A stretch of 64,000 nucleotides of DNA from Echinarachnius parma (Eukaryota > Echinodermata > Echinoidea > Clypeasteroida > Echinarachniidae): the NCBI GenBank assembly GCA_037951105.1, contig JBAMJV010001369.1, forward strand, positions 1 through 64,000. The letters are read 5' to 3'. Below the pieces are notes generated by a model. That model searched no databases and was not told the origin of the DNA. It saw nothing but the letters and a program-made list of their open reading frames with translations. Shown one piece after another: positions 32,338 to 43,290 of the stretch; position 1 is the first letter of the stretch, and every line of letters starts with the position of its first letter. Made by a program: the position numbers and the translations under genes.

Positions 32338-32485
32338 AAAATTTATTTTCGGGGGCTACTTTTCGAGCTCCTGCATGAAAATAGCACTTTGAAATTTTAT
32401 AGTTTGCATTGAACTCTGCAAATGTACAACTTTTAGGGGATTTTAGGGATTTTAGGGATTTTAGTCATTTCAGGAGCTAAATCAT
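32338..32485 (-). repeat. Dispersed repeat H (H8)
   Basis: ATTTTCGGGGGCTACTTTTC, TGCATTGAACTCTG and a thinned TTTTAGGGGATTTTAGGG end. The CGAATTCGCCCC block is lost. Confidence 0.55.
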
Positions 32486-33300
32486 GGTGCATGCCATCAA
32501 GCTTTTTGCTTATCATGCAACTTTCTTAAATAAGTTGTTTTCTTATAGGTCATATTAATTAAATTTTGTACATAAATAAAACAATTTTTTTTGTGTATTT
32601 TTATTATTTGTTCATATTCATAAGCACATTTGTGATATTTTTGTTTTTGTAAATTTGTAAACAAATGTTTTGCATTATATCTTTTTTGCACAAATTTCCA
32701 AATAAATGGAAGGAATCGCAATAAAATTAATCATTAATTATTTGTGCAATGTCAAATAACCCAAAGGTTGCCCAAGTACTAGAACTTAGCAGGCCCTGTC
32801 GGAATGGCGAAATCCGCAAAGGAACAGGTTTTAAACAAATGTCTTAATACTTAGTACTGCAACGTGAAATGAGTCATAAGACTCATCTTCTACAGCCATT
32901 ATACCAGATTGGAAGCATGTAATACTGCCACTATATAGATGATAAATGAACAGTATGTACATGTATGCATGTATGTATGTAGTTCCCGGTTATAAATCTT
33001 GATTGTCTACCAATCAATGTATTGGGTTCGCAGCCGGGTCACATCTTTGACTCAGATGGAAGATGAAATTGATTTTAAATGCACAAATACATTACATTAC
33101 ACATGTATGACTACATGTACACATATCCACAGATGTTCATGTTATTTTATCAAAGTATCCAATAAATTTCTAAGCATCGAGCTAATTTGTTTCTATTTGC
33201 CCGTTCGGGTATGTACGTGTACATGAAACATAAGAGGACAAAGAAATCCAGACAAATTGTTGTATGCACTATAAGACACTGAATATAATGAATAGTGTCT
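32486..33300. other. AT-rich stretch, nothing recognised
   Basis: No gene, tRNA or clear repeat. Confidence 0.4.
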
Positions 33301-33725
33301 GAAAATTTGAGCACAATCGGTCAAGAAATAAGAAAACTATGGCTCTTTGAAAAGAGCCATGTATTTCTTCGAGTGACTCAAATTGGCAACGCACTCTGGC
33401 AAAGTTGTGGACAACTCCCCATACATTTTGTACACAAAATTTCAGTTTTGTTCAATTTTCTCAAAATTTATGTTTACACTTCGTTCGAGTTCAACATATG
33501 TTTTGTAGAATGCTTTTATACATGACATATCATGAGTTGGGGGAATGGAAAAATGTGATTATGTAGAAAACTGTAAAAATGGGAACATTTGTGTACAAAA
33601 CATATGGGGAGTTGTCCACACACTTATCAGAGTGCGTTGCCAATTTGAGTTCCCCATAGGAATAAATGGACATCTTCAAAGAGCTGTAGTTTTCTTGTTT
33701 CTTATCCAATTATGCTCTAACTTTC
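33301..33725. repeat. Foldback repeat, about 140-bp arms
   Basis: The left arm 33309-33448 and the right arm 33583-33722 are inverted copies. Shared pieces are AAGAAAACTATGGCTCTTTG, CTCAAATTGGCAACGCACTC, GTGGACAACTCCCCATA and TTTTGTACACAAA. The loop of about 135 bp is unrelated to other parts of the window. Confidence 0.7.
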
Positions 33726-33989
33726 AGAGATTACTCTTCTTAATCTCTTCAAGACTATGAAAGCAACATTTTGATTGGGTTTCATTGCCCTTTAATCGTG
33801 CTAGGTAGCTACATGTATGTCTGCTTAGCAAATTTCTTGTATGTTTCTAGATGAGCATTATACAATGTACATTTATAGAGAAATTTGCATTTTCTCGTGG
33901 TGTTGGCAACCAAAGTAGACAATAAATTTATGACATTTTACTTGCCCTGTGCAATCAGGCTAATACCAAATGATACTAGTGTCTAGCAG
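33726..33989. other. Spacer
   Basis: Nothing recognised. Confidence 0.3.
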
Positions 33990-34160
33990 TAAAAAAGAAA
34001 TACATGGGGGCTTAGGGCGAATTCGCCCCTGAAATGCCCAAAGGAGCCACCGAAAATAAAAAAAGAAGAGCCACTGAAATTTGCACTGAGTTCAATGCAA
34101 CATAATTTTGGGAGTGTCATTTTCATGCAGGCAAGCTTGAAATGTAGCCCCTGAAATATA
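33990..34160 (+). repeat. Dispersed repeat H (H9)
   Basis: AAATACATGGGGGCTTAGGG, CGAATTCGCCCC, GAGTTCAATGCAACATAAT, then GGCAAGCTTGAAATGTAGCC and CCTGAAATATA. Near full length. A further decayed right half lies at 34200-34350. Confidence 0.7.
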
Positions 34161-34370
34161 AATTTTATTTTGTTATCCTGGCGTCTAGCAATGTATCAAA
34201 AAGCCAATAACAGACACCCAAAATGCACTCTCATAATTTGTCATAGAGAGAGTTCTACAACATGTATGATCATTTATGGTCTAATTTTCAGAGTGCTAAT
34301 TATTGTATCTATAGGCATGCTTGAAAAGTTACCCCTGAAAATAAATCATATGACAAATTTATATAGCGCT

Positions 34371-34911
34371 TCAAGGGGTAGTACAGTTTTGGTAAGGCTG
34401 AACTTTAGTAACCAAACCTGGACAGTAACATTATAAACTAATAGTTATAACTCCACCATGCTGAAAAAGGTATGCAAAATTACAAACGACTAAGTAAAAA
34501 GCCCGTTATCATTCAAAAAGAGCCATTAAAACACAAGAGGGCGCTTTCTAAAAAGGCATTGGTTTCAACCATTTTTCATACAACATTATGCATGTGATGT
34601 TTTATTGAAAAAATGATTAAATAGAGAGATCATCAACAACTACCGTATTTAAAAAACGCTTTTGAAAAAGTGCAAGCATTTAAAAAAATGTTTTGAAAAA
34701 AAATCATCTAATTATTTGGGCCCCAAATAATTATAAGATCAGATATATTTATTGATATTTCAGCCGTTTCTGGGTCGATTTTGACCAAATAAAGTTTATT
34801 TTGCCATTAAAATTGCATGTTCTCTCAAATTCAACACTCAGTTTTTCATTACCTCACAAACAAATTGTGATGTGCAGCGCCCTCTCTACCAAAACTAAAC
34901 TACCCCTTTAA
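34371..34911 (+). mobile_element. MITE B4
   Basis: About 90% similar by eye to B3 (13470-14013). It starts AGGGGTAGTACAGTTTTGG and ends AACTACCCCTTTAA. The left TTAA has decayed to TTCA. No coding capacity. Confidence 0.8.
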
Positions 34912-35117
34912 TGCATACAAGCCTCTAAGCGCTTAAAGTCTCATCGATGAAAAATCAAATTATTATTTTTTTAAAATCCATGATAGGCCATCTAAATGAA
35001 AAAGCTTTTTTGTTCATGAAACAAACACTGTTGTATCCCATGCATGACATATATCTTCAGAAGCAAGCTCATTACAATATCATTACCATAAAAGCAATAT
35101 TGTAACTCTTGATTAAC
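34912..35117. other. Spacer
   Basis: Nothing recognised. Confidence 0.3.
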
Positions 35118-35634
35118 CATCCCCGTGTTCACACACAAAATTTTCAGCCCTTAATCATGACTAAAGAATCAGCAGCTGACTATAGAATCAGCTTCTCATT
35201 AAATATTCCTGTGTCTGAACGCTTACTAACGAAACGACGTATCGCTAGTGATGACTAGCGATACGCTGGTTTTATCGTCGTTTCGTACGAGAGCTGACTA
35301 TAGAATCACGCTTATTCCGTGTGTGAACAACCGTAACTCGCTAATCATGACTAAGTGGGCGTGGCTTAATGCGAACGTTCGCTCGCACAGCTGCAGCGAG
35401 ACAGCGCAGACAGAAAAAAATGACAACACACTGCGCAGTAGCAAACTGCGCACTTATACGATGTTCGGGGGGTTCGGCACCACCTGGAAAACAGATGTTG
35501 TTCGATATATGCTCTGTGCGTGTGAACATATACCAGGTTTGATTTAATCATCACTAGCGAAACGTCGTATCGCTAGTGATGATTCTATAGAGATGATTAA
35601 GGGATGAAAATGTTTGTGTGTGAACACGGGGCAT
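35118..35634. mobile_element. D-family MITE (D1)
   Basis: The ends CCCCGTGTTCACACACAAA and TTTGTGTGTGAACACGGGG form an inverted repeat of 19 bp, flanked by CAT on both sides (35118-35120 and 35632-35634). Subterminal inverted pieces include CGAAACGACGTATCGCTAGT and its inverse near 35550-35575. The core carries ACTGCGCAGTAGCAAACTGC, shared with D2. 3-bp duplications occur in PIF/Harbinger and some CMC elements, but the family is not assigned. Confidence 0.75.
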
Positions 35635-35899
35635 GTACAATATTTATGCATGGATTGTCACATGCGACAGAGATGAGAGAGGTCTCTTGGTGTATGTTCT
35701 GTTGGATTTCAAGGAGAGTAGGATACCTGTCTGATGGGGCCTGTTTGCCCCTTTCATATCATGACACAAGCGGCATGTAGATTTTTGTAGATATAATTGA
35801 ATGTGCATCCATAGACTACGCACAGAGTATTTGGACAAATTTGGAAATTTTGAAAAATGGCTCAATTATTGGAAGTACAATGTGAAGAGGGTATCATGA
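35635..35899. other. Spacer
   Basis: Nothing recognised. Confidence 0.3.
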
Positions 35900-36670
35900 G
35901 TGGTCTCGTGCCCGTGTGCATCCAATGAGACGGGGGTGCATTAAAAATGCAGCACCTTCCCACCTGCCCTTGGGCAAAAATGAAAAATTTCCACCAGTTC
36001 CATCTGATGATCTGAGCGGGGGTACTGTAGACACTTAATTCTATGCATCAGCAGATTAGCAGAAAATATAGACAGGGGTTAGGGGGGATTGAGCCCCAGA
36101 AACGGCCAAATAAACCCCAGAAATGGCAAAGAAAACTCCTGAAATTAGCAAAAAAGAACTCAAGAAATGGCAAAAAGAACCCTCCAAATGGCAAAAAGAA
36201 CTCTCAAAATGGCAAAAAGAACTCTCCAAATGGCAAAAAGAACTCTCAAAATGGCAAAAAGAACCCCAGAAAGGGCAAGAGGTACCCCAGAAATGGCAAA
36301 AAGTATTTGCATCCAATGTGAAAGGGGCGCATTAAATATGCAACACCTTCCCACCTGCCCTAGGGCATTTAATGAAAAATGCTGGCTACCAGCACCATCT
36401 GATGAGTGGGGTATAGCCACTAGCCAGTATTATGATTAGCAACTAGAAACTATGAACAGAGGAGCCCCAGAAACGACAACATTAAGGTCCCAGAAGTGAA
36501 CCCCCCACCCCCCCCCCCCCCCCCCTTAAACAGAAAAATGAATATACTATTTGCATCCAATAAGACACAGGGGCGCATTAAATATGCAACAACTTCCCAC
36601 CTGACCTAGGGCAAAATGAGAATTCACACCAGTACTAACCCGAGTGGCATAGCCTGTAATACAGTACAGT
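35900..36670 (+). repeat. Tandem array with an H-derived 21-bp expansion
   Basis: A block TGCATCCAATGAGAC, GCATTAAAAATGCAGCACC, TTCCCACCTGCCC recurs at 35917, 36309 and 36552. Between the first two lies an H-like piece (GAGCCCCAGAAACGGCC) whose inner part has expanded into seven or so 21-bp units of AAATGGCAAAAAGAACTCTC (36161-36303). A C run lies at about 36505-36525. The 21-bp period gives open frames on both strands with a KWQKELS heptad; these are an artefact of the period. Confidence 0.7.
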
Positions 36671-36739
36671 AGCCTCCGCTTAAATTTATTGGTAGTTCGG
36701 ATTCGTAATTCAGACGCGAGGTGACATCTTGCGAATGCC

Positions 36740-36995
36740 TTGCACTTGCCCTGTTGCCCAGGGCAAGTTAAAACGGAAGTCGGGCAAGTAAAATTTCATA
36801 AATGACCTAGTTTGGTTGCCTGATCGGGAAACTAAATTATTGGTCTCTATAAAAGAAGAATGTAATCATTTATGTTTAAATCTCATCTAGAAGTAAGTGG
36901 GCAAGTAAACTTTCTGTTTGGGCAAGTAAAATTTGAAAAGTTATGATTTTACTTGCCCGAACGGGCAAGTAAGGAAAAAAGTAAGTGTAAAGGCT
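36740..36995. repeat. Q-related repeat (Q3)
   Basis: Inverted pieces CTTGCACTTGCCC and AAGTGTAAAGGCTTGCA frame GGGCAAGTAAAATTTCATAA and ACTTGCCCGAACGGGCAAGT, the Q-family core. Confidence 0.5.
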
Positions 36996-37059
36996 TGCAC
37001 ATGGCATGAAATACACACTGGCTCAGTTTTATATAGTTCATACTAGCCTAGTAACAACG

Positions 37060-37140
37060 TTCAGACAGGTTTTACGAACCCCACGCTTGACGATTGGGGC
37101 CTAGAATTGCCAGAAAGAGCCCCTGGAAATTATTGTCTAC
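37060..37140 (+). repeat. Repeat H fragment
   Basis: ACCCCACGCTTGACGATTGG, CCAGAAAGAGCCCCTGGAAA: a short, diverged left half of H. Confidence 0.35.
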
Positions 37141-37265
37141 TACACTCTTATGTCAGCCTTACCATTTTTGGAAATAACCAAATTTTGGCACAGCACTATA
37201 AAATTATGCTACATTTTTAATGTGGATTTGTTGTATTTGCACACCTGAAGCCAGTCCTCTGTGTA

Positions 37266-38185
37266 CACATATTAAACCCCTTTTTAATTGGAGAACGTGT
37301 TTTCTAGCTCGCTGTTACCCGAGTGAGATTTCGATAAAAACAGTAGGAGGTCAGGTCGTAAAACACGCAGCGAGAGGTTGTGCAGCGTTTTTAATCAAAA
37401 GTGTTTCTCCGAGTCACACGGGTAGGTTACTATAGCAACCGCACCTCTCTCATCATGCGACCAGCTGGCGTGACATGTGCTAATCGGCGCGCGCTGGTAT
37501 ACGTTAGCGCGGGAAATTTTGACGGTCAATTCATATCGGGTATACAACAGGCAATTGGGAGCGCAATTGTCAGTCTACTATAGTCACGCTAGTTTTTTTT
37601 TCGCTGCATAATTATAGCGCATGTAATAATACTATACCGGTTTATATTCCTTACACGTACGGTACGAATCTATTATTCTTCAATCCGACTTCAAACTTCA
37701 ACAGTAATCATGGATTTGCGGTGGGTAGCCATAATGCTACTGTTCCGTGCAATTCACAACTTCCAATTTTTATATTCATAGTATTATAACTTGTAATATT
37801 TGGGCAAATTTAAGTCTAAAATTAGGAGTATGTGGAATAGTGTTTGTGTGTGAACTTACAGCAGTTTAAATTGGCAACCTTGTTTACAAGAGTACCACAT
37901 GTTCCCGATCCAAAACGCGATCGCTGCAATGTTTACATTTTTTACGGCCATGACGTCATCTACCCGGATAACGTTCTGCGCGCTTTTTATCAGCTTAACA
38001 TCCTGACAACGTTAGGACGTTACCTCGCTATTACCCTAGCCCGACTAGGTTGAATCTTACCGCGCTGTTGTCAGGACGTTACCCCGATTGGACCTTTTTA
38101 ATACAAACGCGGTAGAATGTCTTCCTGACAACGTCCGGACGTTACCGCGACTATTTTCCTCAATTAAAAAGGGGTTTAATATGTG
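37266..38185. mobile_element. Non-autonomous DNA element, about 920 bp
   Basis: A 25-bp inverted repeat frames it: CACATATTAAACCCCTTTTT at the left and the inverse at the right. A TTAA lies within both ends (37272-37275 and the matching right position), so a TTAA target with ACCCC-type tips is possible. Subterminal repeats occur on the right: CCTGACAACGTTAGGACGTT, then TTGTCAGGACGTTACC, then CCTGACAACGTCCGGACGTT. The inside is GC-richer than the flanks. No transposase frame is seen. Confidence 0.65.
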
Positions 38186-38699
38186 ACCGGCTTTTCCAAA
38201 TTGAGGCCCTTTTGGCTTTTGCCAACTTACATTTTGCAGAAACTGTTTTTTTTTAAAATGAAAAATTTGTATTTATTTTTCACACCTCAGCATACTGGCT
38301 AGATAATAAATACCATTTATTGTGCACTTTTATGATTTCCGTTTCAAATGAAAGCTTAAATGATGAGTTTGATGAGATTTACTGTAGTATAAAAAGTCTC
38401 AATTTTGATTTAAATTGCTGACAAGGGCTGCCAGGGCCGGTCACATCTCTCTGCTCACATTAGTTCCTGTCTGGGAAGCACACCTCATGCTATGATCATA
38501 ATGCATCATGAACCCCACCCAACTACACAAACTACATTCATTTCTACTAGCATACATGTGTGCACACTTTCGTATCGCGGGTTGAGAAAGAGAGAACACT
38601 TTTTAACTCCTTGAGTGCCAAGCTCGCATTTTTGCGAGTTACAATATACACACAAATGCCATACATGTAGAGCATTAAAATCCCTGGCACTCCAAAGTG
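38186..38699. other. Spacer, nothing recognised
   Basis: No feature can be supported. Confidence 0.35.
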
Positions 38700-39050
38700 T
38701 TAACCCAGGGCTCGACACTCACACTGGCCCGCTGGCCCGGGGTCAGTGAAATTGCACTCTGGGCCAGCAAAAATGTATAAAAGTAATATTTTGGTGGCCC
38801 GATCGGGCAAGCAGATTTTCAACCTGACATTGACAAAATAAGAACAATCTTGTTTTCTTCTATGTCATGCTTCATCTATAATCAAAGGGAATAAGAAAGA
38901 GTGATATATTGAATAGTAAAATGTTTACTCATTAAATAACATTGTTGGGGCCAGTAATTTTTCTTTCAGGCCACCAGAATAGGGGAATAAGTTATTTTAC
39001 TGGCCCGATCAGGCCACTGAGAAAAAAGTTGAGTGTGGAGCCCTGGTTAA
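38700..39050 (+). mobile_element. Q-family MITE, best copy (Q4, TTAA)
   Basis: TTAA at 38700-38703 and 39047-39050. The left end CCCAGGGCTCGACACTCA mirrors the right end TGAGTGTGGAGCCCTGG. The core has GGTGGCCCGATCGGGCAAGC. This copy shows that the abundant GGGCAAGTAA repeats in the window belong to an inverted-repeat element with a TTAA target. Confidence 0.7.
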
Positions 39051-39239
39051 CCCCTTCAGGACTGGTCCTGAAAATACTTGGGCTTGGATCTATGGAGAAT
39101 ACATGTTATATAGCAAAACCAATCAGTCCTGAACGGGTTAGAGTGATCCATTCATTTTTGTTTTCTCCAAAAGTTATATTTTAGACTTCAATTATTCCAG
39201 TATAATTGGCAGATTCTTCTGAATGATGACTTAGTGTTT

Positions 39240-39525
39240 CATATACATTGTTTCACCTACTGAAGATTTTATCACCCATTGACTTTGACGACAATCAAAA
39301 AGCGTTGCGGGAATGACTTTCAATTCAATCATGAATATCTCCATAATTAGGGAGACATTTGAAAAATCAAAACCCATTTCATACTTCCGTTACCAAAAGC
39401 GGAACAACAATGAACAAGAGAAATGTGGAAGCTCTACATGTAAGTGTTTTTGGTTGATTTTTACAAAGTTAATGGATCGTTTTGAATCAGTACATTTTTG
39501 TTATGACGTTCCGAGATAATCATGT
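39240..39525 (+). repeat. Dispersed repeat N, left part
   Basis: Includes TCACCCATTGACTTTGACGA and ATATCTCCATAATTAGGGAG, related to 14380-14500. It ends AATCATGT where MITE A3 enters. The repeat continues at 39910 with AAGTTTGGGAGCCTCG, the same order as in the uninterrupted copies at 47830 and 62410. Confidence 0.55.
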
Positions 39526-39911
39526 TTAAAGGGATCTAGTAACTTTGTTGACATGTGAAAAAAGTGATGAATGGTTGATGCAATGTATATTGTTGTTATC
39601 TCATATGCCCACAGGGTATTGTGTGAAAATTTCAAGTCAAATGGACATTGCATGGCCAAGTAATGAGCGAAAATGCAAAGTGATATTTACTAACTCACTG
39701 CACTCACTTTGAACACGATAAGAAAAACTCGCCCAGAGTTTTTCTTATCTGAATACTTCAATCGTACATGTTTTGTAACGAAAGGGAAATTTGAAAAAGA
39801 GAAACCTGTCCCATGATTTTATTGTTAATACGAATACAACAAGGTATGAGGGAACCGCTAGAATTAAAATTTTATTTTGAGGATTTGGACAATGTTACTA
39901 AGTCCCTTTAA
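39526..39911 (-). mobile_element. MITE A3 inserted in repeat N
   Basis: TTAA at 39526-39529 and 39908-39911. Reverse orientation: AGGGATCTAGTAACTTTG at the left and GTTACTAAGTCCCT at the right. The internal AGAAAAACTC/AGAGTTTTTCT hairpin is present. The empty site is visible at 62407-62413 (TTTAAAG), so the exact target TTAA can be read. Confidence 0.85.
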
Positions 39912-40486
39912 AGTTTGGGAGCCTCGTAGAAACCAAACTTAGCTCTCTTTTAGTCCCCAAATGAGACCTGATTATGATCTACAAATTTGACACTGGAGAA
40001 GGCTTCTACCTTGATTTCAGGTATCCCTCCAAAATCTTTCACATTTTCCCATACATTATTCATTGTGAAAGCAGTTTTTCAATGATATCTATTCGATCTT
40101 GACTTCTTAATAATGCTCTGTCTTTGAATTCTTATAAATACTATGCTTTGAAGGACTCAATTCCAGCTTCTAAATTTCAAATGATTGTATCAGTGAACAA
40201 AATATATAGGGACTTAAGGCGATTAAGCCATGATAATTCCAAAAAGAACTCTTAAAATAATATTTACAGGCTCGGTAAATTCCTAGATTGAGTTCAATGT
40301 ATTCACCAATGTGGCAGAGCTATTGTATAGCTCTAGGGCTACTTTATACTTGAATTTAAGATGTCCCTGAAAATAATCGTTTAATTCTTCTTCTTTTTTC
40401 AATATCCTGTGAACGCAGTTTTCAATAATATCCATCCTTAATTACTTCATAACCCATTGCCTGCAGGAACCTGGCAAGACCCTGCA
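39912..40486. other. Repeat N right part and a diverged H copy
   Basis: 39912-40030 is the rest of repeat N. At 40200-40380 a weak H copy shows AGGGACTTAAGGCGATTAAG, GATTGAGTTCAATG and CTTGAATTTAAGATG in H order. No gene. Confidence 0.4.
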
Positions 40487-40943
40487 TTAAAGGGGAAGGA
40501 GACGCTGGAATTTTCGCTTTCTGTCACTTCTAGTCGTATATTTCCCTTTGTTTGGACTTTGGACTGAGCACTGGAGGCTGCCATGTTTTCCAACTGTAGT
40601 ACCGTACCATATCAAATATCATCTAAGCGCATCTGAGCATGCACTAACAAAAAGCGGGCTACGTAAACACTGACATAGCAGCAGATTCCACAACAGCGGT
40701 TACTGAGCCGAATCTGATTTTGTTAGTGCACGCTCAGATGCGCTCAGATTATGTTTCATACAGTAGCGTTGGAAAACATGGCAGCCTCCGGTGCTCAGTC
40801 AAAACAGTTGATAGTGGTTTCACAACATTGATTATTTCCATTATTAGTATTACCCAAGAGGAAATATTCGACTTGAAGTGACAGGAATTATGCACTTAAC
40901 CGTAACAGCAAGCAAACAATTCCAGCGTTTCCTTCCCCTTTAA
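40487..40943. mobile_element. MITE C (TTAA)
   Basis: TTAA at 40487-40490 and 40940-40943. The ends AGGGGAAGGAGACGCTGGAA and TTCCAGCGTTTCCTTCCCCT are inverted. Inner inverted pieces include CTGCCATGTTTTCCAAC/GTTGGAAAACATGGCAG and ATCTGAGCATGCACTAACAA with its inverse, so most of the element folds back on itself. It shares its right TTAA with MITE A4. Confidence 0.8.
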
Positions 40944-41330
40944 AGGGACTTAGTATTACATTGTCCAAGTCGTCAAAACTTACTTGGAACTCCAGTGGTT
41001 CTCTCATACCTTATCATATTCATATTAACAATAAAAAGCATGGGACAGTTTTTGGTTTTCCAAATTTCCATTTCGTTCAAAAGATATTTACGATTGAAGT
41101 GTTCAGATATGAAATTGTCTATTGGATAATTTCATGCTGTGTACAAAGTAAATACAATGAGTTAGTGAATATCACTTTGCATTTTTGCTCATTTCTCAGC
41201 CAAAAAACATCCAACTAAACTTGAAATGTTAACACATTACTTTATGGACATATCAGATCGCACCAATACACATTTATTAGTCACTCATCGCTTTTTGCAC
41301 TTGTCAACAACGTTACTAGAATCCCTTTAA
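40940..41330 (+). mobile_element. MITE A4 (TTAA), abutting MITE C
   Basis: Begins TTAA-AGGGACTTAGTATTACATTG and ends CGTTACTAGAATCCCT-TTAA (41327-41330). More diverged than A2, A3 or A6. It starts on the same TTAA that closes MITE C. Confidence 0.8.
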
Positions 41331-42260
41331 CTCAAGGGGATGCAAATCCTGTAGGATACAGGTTAATGATGTCTCTAAATGCTTGCATAAATACCACTGT
41401 ATACAGTGTAGTCTGGCTAGCTGCAGGGTTCGTTCGTTAATTTACCATTATGTGAGAAAGTGTGCGGCAACAGATTGTATATTACATCTGATGTGAAGGC
41501 TGGGTTGCTTAGTACGATTCATCTCGTATTCATTCTAATCACTTTAGCCTTGCAAGCTACAGATATGCCCAGCAGTATTTTTTTTCCTCACAAGATGCAA
41601 GTATTTTTTGCATTGATACGTTTCTCTCATGCCATTTATTTAAATGTAAGTCCTCATGCATTTATTATGAATGTTTACTGCATTGGGATTGCAGGAGTGG
41701 GTGTTGTTTGTTGAATCAAATAAATAACCGAGGCATAAGTGATTTAGCTAATCTACTATGTAGTCTGGGACTCTGTGTACCACGCATGGTCATGGATAAA
41801 GTGCATACACTTTAATAGTGATATGAAATACACAAACATATTTTTTTAGTAATTTATCTTTCAGGGAGATTGTTAGTGATTGTTTTGGTTTGTTAAATTT
41901 GGTGTAAAAGTATGAATTTGGTCTTTAGAATGAGCGTGATTTGCTTCCCATTGCATGTACATTTATACAATTTCTTAACAAAATACTGTGCACATTATTA
42001 ATGTGGACCACTCCCCTCCCCCAAAGAATTAATCACAGTTAGCACACAGAGATTGTAACACTGACCCACGAATAAAAATCTGCGTATGTATTAAATGTCA
42101 GACATTCTTGTTTTTAATAGTATTATTGTGTTCTGTTGCATTATGATGTCTGCACAGTGAATGTAACCGAGTATCTTTAAAATGCAATCTTGTACTTTAC
42201 ACGTTTGCGTAGGCGTATGAGCGCACATGTATTAATCACACTGGGATAATTTGATTTAGA
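41331..42260. other. AT-rich stretch, nothing recognised
   Basis: A 930-bp stretch without repeats shared in this window and without coding signature. Confidence 0.4.
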
Positions 42261-42440
42261 ATCGGGAATGAAATACATTTCAAATGTACACTCTACTTGT
42301 CTCTAAGAAAGAAAAGTAAACAACGATGGGACGTTTTTTTCCTTCTAATCGCGGGAATGAAATACACGCTCGATCTACACACTCGCTTGTCTCAAGAATG
42401 AAAAGTAAACAACGTGGGCATGTTATTTCTAATCGTTAAA
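42261..42440 (+). repeat. Direct duplication, about 90 bp x 2
   Basis: TCGGGAATGAAATACA, CACTCTACTTGTCTC / CACTCGCTTGTCTC and GAAAAGTAAACAACG recur at 42263 and 42350. Confidence 0.55.
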
Positions 42441-42496
42441 AGAGTTCCCGCCATTTTTTATTGTTTAATGGCTGGTTCGCGTCCTGTTTACACTGG

Positions 42497-42720
42497 TCTG
42501 TGTGTGCAGTGGCGTAGCTACGGGGGCTCACAAGGGGGGGGGGGGGGGGGGTGGGGCACACATGTCCCCCCCCCAAAAAAAATAAATTTACACAAATGAT
42601 AAAAAACATTAGGAGCAAATCTGCGTTAAAATTAAGAAATGCATTTAGTGTGCCCCACCGAATATTTACGCCCCCTTCCCCCCAATCGGTACAACTACGC
42701 TACACCACTGTCTGTGTGTG
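42497..42720. mobile_element. K-family element, best copy (K3)
   Basis: The element at 42507-42710 starts CAGTGGCGTAGCTACGG and ends CTACGCTACACCACTG. It is flanked by the direct repeat TCTGTGTGTG (42497-42506 and 42711-42720). The flank is a GT-rich simple sequence, so the true duplication may be shorter than 10 bp. Inside are a G run (42534-42550) and a C run. No coding capacity. Confidence 0.7.
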
Positions 42721-43162
42721 CATACAATGAGTCTCAGGATTGGTGAGTCGTGTGTTTGATTTTGAATGCACAACATGATATATCACACTCGTATTGCATG
42801 CATGTCCCAACCATTGTGTACACAAGACATCCATATGCTAGAGAGATGACAATCAACCCTTTCAATGTTCAATGGCCCCAAATCTCAGGAGTGGGGTCAA
42901 TTTAATCATGTCTGTCTAGCTGTTTTAGTCTTTGGGTTAAATTTAAGATGTTATGGGTAAATACCATATTTTGTATGTACCAAGAACATGATATTTCATA
43001 TATACGTATGAGAGTATTATTTAATTTTATTTGCCTTTAAAAATCGAACCCTGGGCTAAAGGTAGGTTATGTTTGTCTAGATATGTTTTTATGGGTCAAA
43101 TTCAATATACACATAGTGGGAAGTACGTGTACCAAAATTGGTCTGTGTTTGTGATTCAGTCC
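42721..43162. other. Spacer, nothing recognised
   Basis: No feature can be supported. Confidence 0.35.
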
Positions 43163-43290
43163 ATGGCCCTGTTGCAGAAAGAGATACAATCGGCTGTGTT
43201 CTAAATGGCAAATCTGATTGGTTGAAACGCATACATTTTCTGACTTACAATCAATTGTAACATACATCTCTTTCTACAATGGGGCCCATG
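43163..43290. mobile_element. Short inverted-repeat element L
   Basis: ATGGCCCTGTTGCAGAAAGA at the left and TCTTTCTACAATGGGGCCCA at the right are inverted, and the CAATCGG/CAATTG parts continue the symmetry. It is 128 bp. This type of end (GGCCC-GTTNCAGAAAG) is a common MITE design in animals. Confidence 0.55.

Noticed and set aside
36043-36439. Frames with a KWQKELS heptad repeat
   Set aside because: Produced by the 21-bp tandem repeat, open in several frames on both strands.
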